Of a stretch of DNA of 64,000 nucleotides, positions 60,490 to 64,000 are shown one piece after another. Both the position numbers and the translations under genes were made by a program. The notes under the pieces are model-generated. The model saw only the letters and a list, made by a program, of their open reading frames with translations. It was not told where the DNA came from and searched no databases. Source of the DNA: Lathyrus oleraceus (Eukaryota; Streptophyta; Magnoliopsida; Fabales; Fabaceae); assembly GCF_024323335.1 (NCBI RefSeq), contig NC_066580.1:254238977-254302976 (forward strand). Direction: 5' to 3'. How positions within the stretch are numbered: position 1 is the stretch's first letter; every line of letters begins with the position of its first letter.

Positions 60490-60830
60490 TGTAGCGGGGT
60501 ATTCGTTACCATTAGAGATATTGACTAAATCTAAGGTAAACCATACAAGTCGAGTCGCCACCGCACTTCTATTTATCCAAAGGAATGGTTAGAAAGCGAA
60601 CAAAAACCTAAAAGTTTTATCAAATCAAAAACTAGTAAAAATGTCAGAGATCTGGGTAAGGGGGTTGGTTATGCAATGGGAAGGTTTTGAGCACCCAAAA
60701 CATCCTAGGTACTCCTAGGGAGCCCTTTTCACATTTGTTGTAAGGTTGGTATTTTGTGAAAGTTTATTTGTGCAAACATGATTGAAGAGATGAGAAGAGA
60801 ATATACAAGTTATTTACAATTTGTGTTTGG

Positions 60831-60871
60831 ATGGATAAAACCCATTGCCTACGTACGATCTTAAAAAAGAT
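60831..60871 (-). promoter_or_regulatory. Two-hairpin TACGTAGGCA block, LTR A2
   Basis: Hairpin 1 is ATCTT/AAGAT, shorter by one pair than in A because both arms lost a base. The core is 60846-60855 and hairpin 2 is ATGGGT-TTT-ATCCAT. It lies 356 bp from the LTR end. Confidence 0.75.
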
Positions 60872-61229
60872 TAGGATCAAAACCTCGTAGTCCGGGATAA
60901 AAAGCCTTAAGGTCTTTTGTTATCCAAGGGAGAAAACTAAACCTAAAAACCACAAATCCACCATGTGAGGATAACTTCAGCATGCTAGTGAGGGGTTAAC
61001 CCTATGATAAGCATGGAAGACTCATTGTCCATCACCAAGGATATAAGTGAGTATTACATCTACCTCAAGGATAACTCAAACCTAATAGCTAAAGGTTATG
61101 AAAAGTTTTGATTAAGAGAGCGGCCATTGAAACCACAAAAAGAGTATTTGAATGAGTGGTATTTATCAATGAAAAGTATTTACAAAATATGGTCAGAGTT
61201 GACTTAAAAGTTCCACTACGCCAAAAACT

Positions 61230-61835
61230 GGAATAGACAGCGCCCCTTAGAGGGCGCTTTAATACAAAAGCGCACTCTAAAGTGAAGAGAAAAAATAAGG
61301 AGCGAACAACTGGAATAGACAGCGCACTTTAGAGGGCGCTTTTGTAACAAAGCGCACTCTAAAGTGAAGCGAAAAAATAATGAGGAAATGGAGGGACACC
61401 AATAGAGGACGCTTTATTGAAAGCGCCCTCTAAGGGTAACCTTAGAGGGCGCTTTTAAAAAAGCGCTCTCTATGTCCATGTACATTTCCAGTTTATAAGG
61501 CGCTTTTGGAAAGCCTTAGAGAGCGCTTTTAGAAGCGCCCTCTTAGGACCCCTTTAGAGGGCGCTTTTGTAAAAAAGCGCCCTCTAAAGTGAAGCCAAAA
61601 AAAAAATAATGAGGAAATGGAGGGACAACAATAGAGGGCGCTTTAATGAAAGCGCCCTCTAAGGTTACCCTTAGAGGGCGCTTTTAAAAAAGCGCTCTCT
61701 AAGGCCATGTACATTTCCAGTTTATAAGGCGCTTTTGTAAAGCCTTAGAGAGCGCTTTCAGAAGCGCCCTCTTAGGCCCCCCTTAGAGGGCGCTTTTTTT
61801 ACAAAAGCGCCCTCTAAGGTCCCCTTTAGTAAACA
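61230..61835. repeat. Left subterminal repeat array of CACTA
   Basis: AGAGGGCGCTTT-type motifs in both orientations. A larger unit of 229 bp is duplicated in tandem (TGAGGAAATGGAGGGACA at 61381 and 61610). Confidence 0.9.
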
Positions 61836-61876
61836 TTAAAATTATAACATATACTGCATGTCTCTTTATTTTCCCT

Positions 61877-61886
61877 CTATATAAGC
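61877..61886 (+). promoter_or_regulatory. TATA box inside CACTA
   Basis: CTATATAAGC, followed by a CT-rich, 5'-UTR-like stretch (TTCTCTCACTG, TTCTTCTCCATCG). Confidence 0.5.
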
Positions 61887-61976
61887 TATTTCGTCTGCGT
61901 AACTAGGTTTTCTCTCACTGAGTTATCTGCGTCCACCGTCACTGTTCACTTTCTTCTCCATCGTTACCGTCACCTT

Positions 61977-63064
61977 GAAGGTATTTCTCTTCTCCATCGT
62001 TACCGTTCACTTTCTTCATGTGTTTGATTAGGGAATTTTCTAAACTTAGTTTTATATTTTGTGCATTATGTTGATTAATGTTGTTTAGGGCAAACTGAGT
62101 TTTTTATTTCTGATTGAAAACTGATCATTTGAAGTGTGTTTGAGCTTGTGCTTGGAAGTTTGATGATTATGGATGCAAGTTTGTTCATGTTCCAAACACC
62201 ATAAGTTTGCATTGGTCTTTTGCATGCAGTAGGTGTGTGTGAGTTTGTATTCAATAATGATAAAAAAAAAGAGTTTAGATGGAGCCATCTGTTTGCATTT
62301 GGAAATATTATCTATTTGCATTTGGATATACTACTTATGCTGCCATCTGTTTTTTTGGTTGAGCCTTATTTTGTATGGATGTGCGATAGAACTACTAGAC
62401 AGCTTTTGGATATACAGAACATGTTTGCCACCATGGGTGGATGGGTTGTTAAGAGACATGTAGAACATATTCCAACCAAGAAAACAAAGAGAACTTAGTG
62501 AAAAAGGTACAGGTCAAATGATTTTAATTGTTTTCTTTATTACAGGTAAAATGACTTTTATGATTTTAATTGTTTTTACATTTGTCATTTGATTTTAATT
62601 GTTTTCTTTTTTACAGGTAAAATGGCTATTATGAAGTCAATCATTCGTGCAAGGGGCAAGGGATGCTCGAAAGTATGATCAATTGATATATGTTTAGATG
62701 GAGATGCTCTATTGTCGTCAAGCCTCATTCGCGTAGATGATGATGCTGGATATTTGAAAGTATCCCTCTACGACAATGGAACATGTCCATCTAAACAAAT
62801 ATCAATTATATCTTCAAAAGATAAGGGACCAAAAATATAAGGGGATTACGTAGCAAATCGAGTCAGTTGCATAAAAAAAAGGTATAAACACAATTATATG
62901 ATATTTATGCATAGAAAATGTTAATTCTTGATCTTATACATCACCTAACTAATTTTATGATATTTTAGGTTCATGCTATTGATATTGAACAAAAAGAGGT
63001 TGTTGCTAAGAAGACTGCTGCTAGCAAAAAAAACATACATCTCAGAGATGCTTTTGCTACTTAG
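61977..63064 (+). pseudogene. Unrecognised gene relic inside CACTA
   Basis: Downstream of a TATA box lie several short coding-like pieces separated by T-rich, intron-like sequence with TTACAG and TTTACAG acceptor-like sites (about 62545 and 62615). One piece is a 92-codon ORF at 62220-62498 with a hydrophobic middle and a basic end (VKRHVEHIPTKKTKRT). Another starts ATGGCTATTATG near 62622 and stops at 62676-62678. A third, open frame (CLDGDALLSSSLIRVDDD) covers about 62679-62837. The last ends LRDAFAT with TAG at about 63062. I do not recognise a family; it could be a decayed accessory gene of the transposon or a captured host fragment. Confidence 0.4.
62678..62810 (+). repeat. Foldback: 41-bp arms, 51-nt loop
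   Basis: Arms 62678-62718 and 62770-62810 are complementary at about 36 of 41 positions by eye, with ACGACAAT/ATTGTCGT at the loop end and CCATCTAAAC/GTTTAGATGG in the middle. Confidence 0.7.
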
Positions 63065-63296
63065 TTTTATTTCTTTTTAAGTTAGGAATTGGTTGTATAT
63101 AGAATCTTTAGAAGTTAAACGATTATATATCAGTGGATTGTTGTATATGTATGGATTGTTGTATATAAGGCTTGTTGAATGCAATGTGTGAAAAAGGGCT
63201 TCAAATTATATAGTTTTGGGTGTACTGCTTCAATATACAGGTTGTCTAAAATAAATAAAAAAATATAGCGCTTTTTTAAAAAAAAAATTTAAATAA

Positions 63297-63640
63297 CCAC
63301 TTTAGAGGGCGCTTTTACTGGAAAGCGCCCTCTAAAGTGGAAACATTTAAGGGTTTAGAGGGCGCTTTTACTGGAAAGCGCCCTCTAAACCCTTAAATGT
63401 TTCCACTTTAGAGGGCGCTTTCTAGTAAAAGCGCCCTCTAAACCCCTTAAATGTTTCCACTTTAGAGGGCGCTTTTTTGAAAAAGCGCCCTCTAAAGTGG
63501 CCCTTAAAGGGCTTAAAGAGCCACTTTAGACAGCGCTTTCACTAGGAAAAAAAGCGCTGTCTTTACCTATGCCAGCGCCAGATTAGAGGGCGCTTTAAAG
63601 CGCTGTTATAGGCCAAAAAAAGCGCCCTCTTTTCCCTTAT
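63297..63640. repeat. Right subterminal palindrome array of CACTA
   Basis: A chain of palindromes: 63298-63340 (CCACTTTAGAGGGCGCTTT and complement), 63329-63413 (arms of about 40 bp), then further copies to 63500, and a diverged group at 63530-63640. Confidence 0.9.
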
Positions 63641-64000
63641 TTGGCGTAGTGTTCAATTCAAAATAAGTGTTATGAAAAGAAAGTTTGAAAATCAAAAGCA
63701 TAAGGCTTAGGTTTCTAATGTTTGAAAAGACATGTTAGATGTTTGCACAAAAAGTTTTGGCTTGGGTTAGAGTGGAGGGAAGAAGAAGAATGGCTAAGGT
63801 TCTAATCATACAAGAGATGAGGGATAAAACACAAGACCACAAATGGAGTTCCTCTCTTGAGATCATATTGATGATCCAAGTAGCTCCCATCCTTTGGAAT
63901 ATGCAAGGAAAATAAGTGTAAGCTCAAGCAATCAACATAATCAAACAAGCTCTTAGAAGATCCCCAATGTCTCTTGTATCTTGCACTTTGGATGAACATG

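Larger units (their letters stand above)
61214..63651. mobile_element. Non-autonomous CACTA (En/Spm) transposon, 2,438 bp
   Basis: Terminal inverted repeats CACTACGCCAAA at both ends and a 3-bp duplication TTC (61211-61213, 63652-63654). The empty site is preserved in the A LTR. Many copies of the 12-mer AGAGGGCGCTTT and its complement line both ends; such subterminal repeats bind CACTA transposase. No transposase ORF is present, so it depends on a partner. The middle (about 61850-63240) looks like a short transcribed gene of its own. Confidence 0.93.
60490..64000 (-). mobile_element. A-type LTR 'A2', 3' end portion, split by CACTA
   Basis: Starts on plus with TGTAGCGGGG, the A LTR terminus, and follows the A LTR to the window edge. 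Its orientation places any internal region beyond 64000. The possible target repeat is CTTTG at 60485-60489. Removing 61214-63654 restores the sequence seen at about 53130-53160. Confidence 0.9.

Noticed and set aside
1..64000. Host single-copy genes, rRNA or complete tRNA genes
   Set aside because: Every long stretch could be assigned to an LTR element or the CACTA element; I saw no exon-intron pattern of a host gene outside them.

Overview
The window is plant nuclear heterochromatin built from nested LTR retrotransposons of the Ty3/gypsy Tat/Ogre lineage, plus one non-autonomous CACTA DNA transposon. I recognise no single-copy host gene, tRNA or rRNA gene. LTRs of about 5 kb, an ORF1 upstream of gag, a second (archaeal-type) RNase H between RT and integrase, a GT-AG intron between protease and RT, a tRNA-Arg-type primer site and tandem repeats in the 3' untranslated region are all Ogre hallmarks. 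They point to a legume, most likely tribe Fabeae (pea, vetch, faba bean, lentil); the exact species is inference.

Layout. 1-870: start of a minus-strand LTR inserted in an old pol fragment (871-2051). 2052-7172: 3' part of a minus-strand element 'D' (1.9-kb LTR, 3' UTR with tandem repeats, integrase). 7173-10808: truncated plus-strand LTR 'C', a mosaic of a B-like body and an A-like end. 10835-57269: the main element 'A' (minus strand, TSD GATAT), about 22 kb once its guests are removed. Its 3' LTR holds a 4.8-kb solo LTR 'E' (14275-19052, plus strand, TSD GTATG). Its 3' UTR holds a complete 19.5-kb element 'B' (21578-41049, minus strand). 57275-60489: plus-strand LTR 'F', the host into which A and probably C inserted. 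60490-end: another minus-strand A-type LTR ('A2'), split by a 2.4-kb CACTA element (61214-63651, TSD TTC).

How the parts relate. A has LTRs, primer site, ORF1, gag, protease, a Pro-RT intron with intact splice sites, RT, two RNase H domains and integrase, but gag-pol is broken by stops, frameshifts and lost catalytic residues; only ORF1 is open from end to end. B keeps LTRs, primer site, polypurine tract, ORF1, gag and protease but has no RT, RNase H or integrase, so it could only have moved with enzymes supplied in trans. D and the 871-2051 fragment carry independent active-site losses.

The least expected signal is structural. LTR families A, B, C and E each carry, about 330-360 bp before the LTR 3' end, a two-hairpin block around the core TACGTAGGCA. 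The stems differ in sequence between copies while pairing is kept. A second set of compensated hairpins lies just after the integrase stop codon in A and D.
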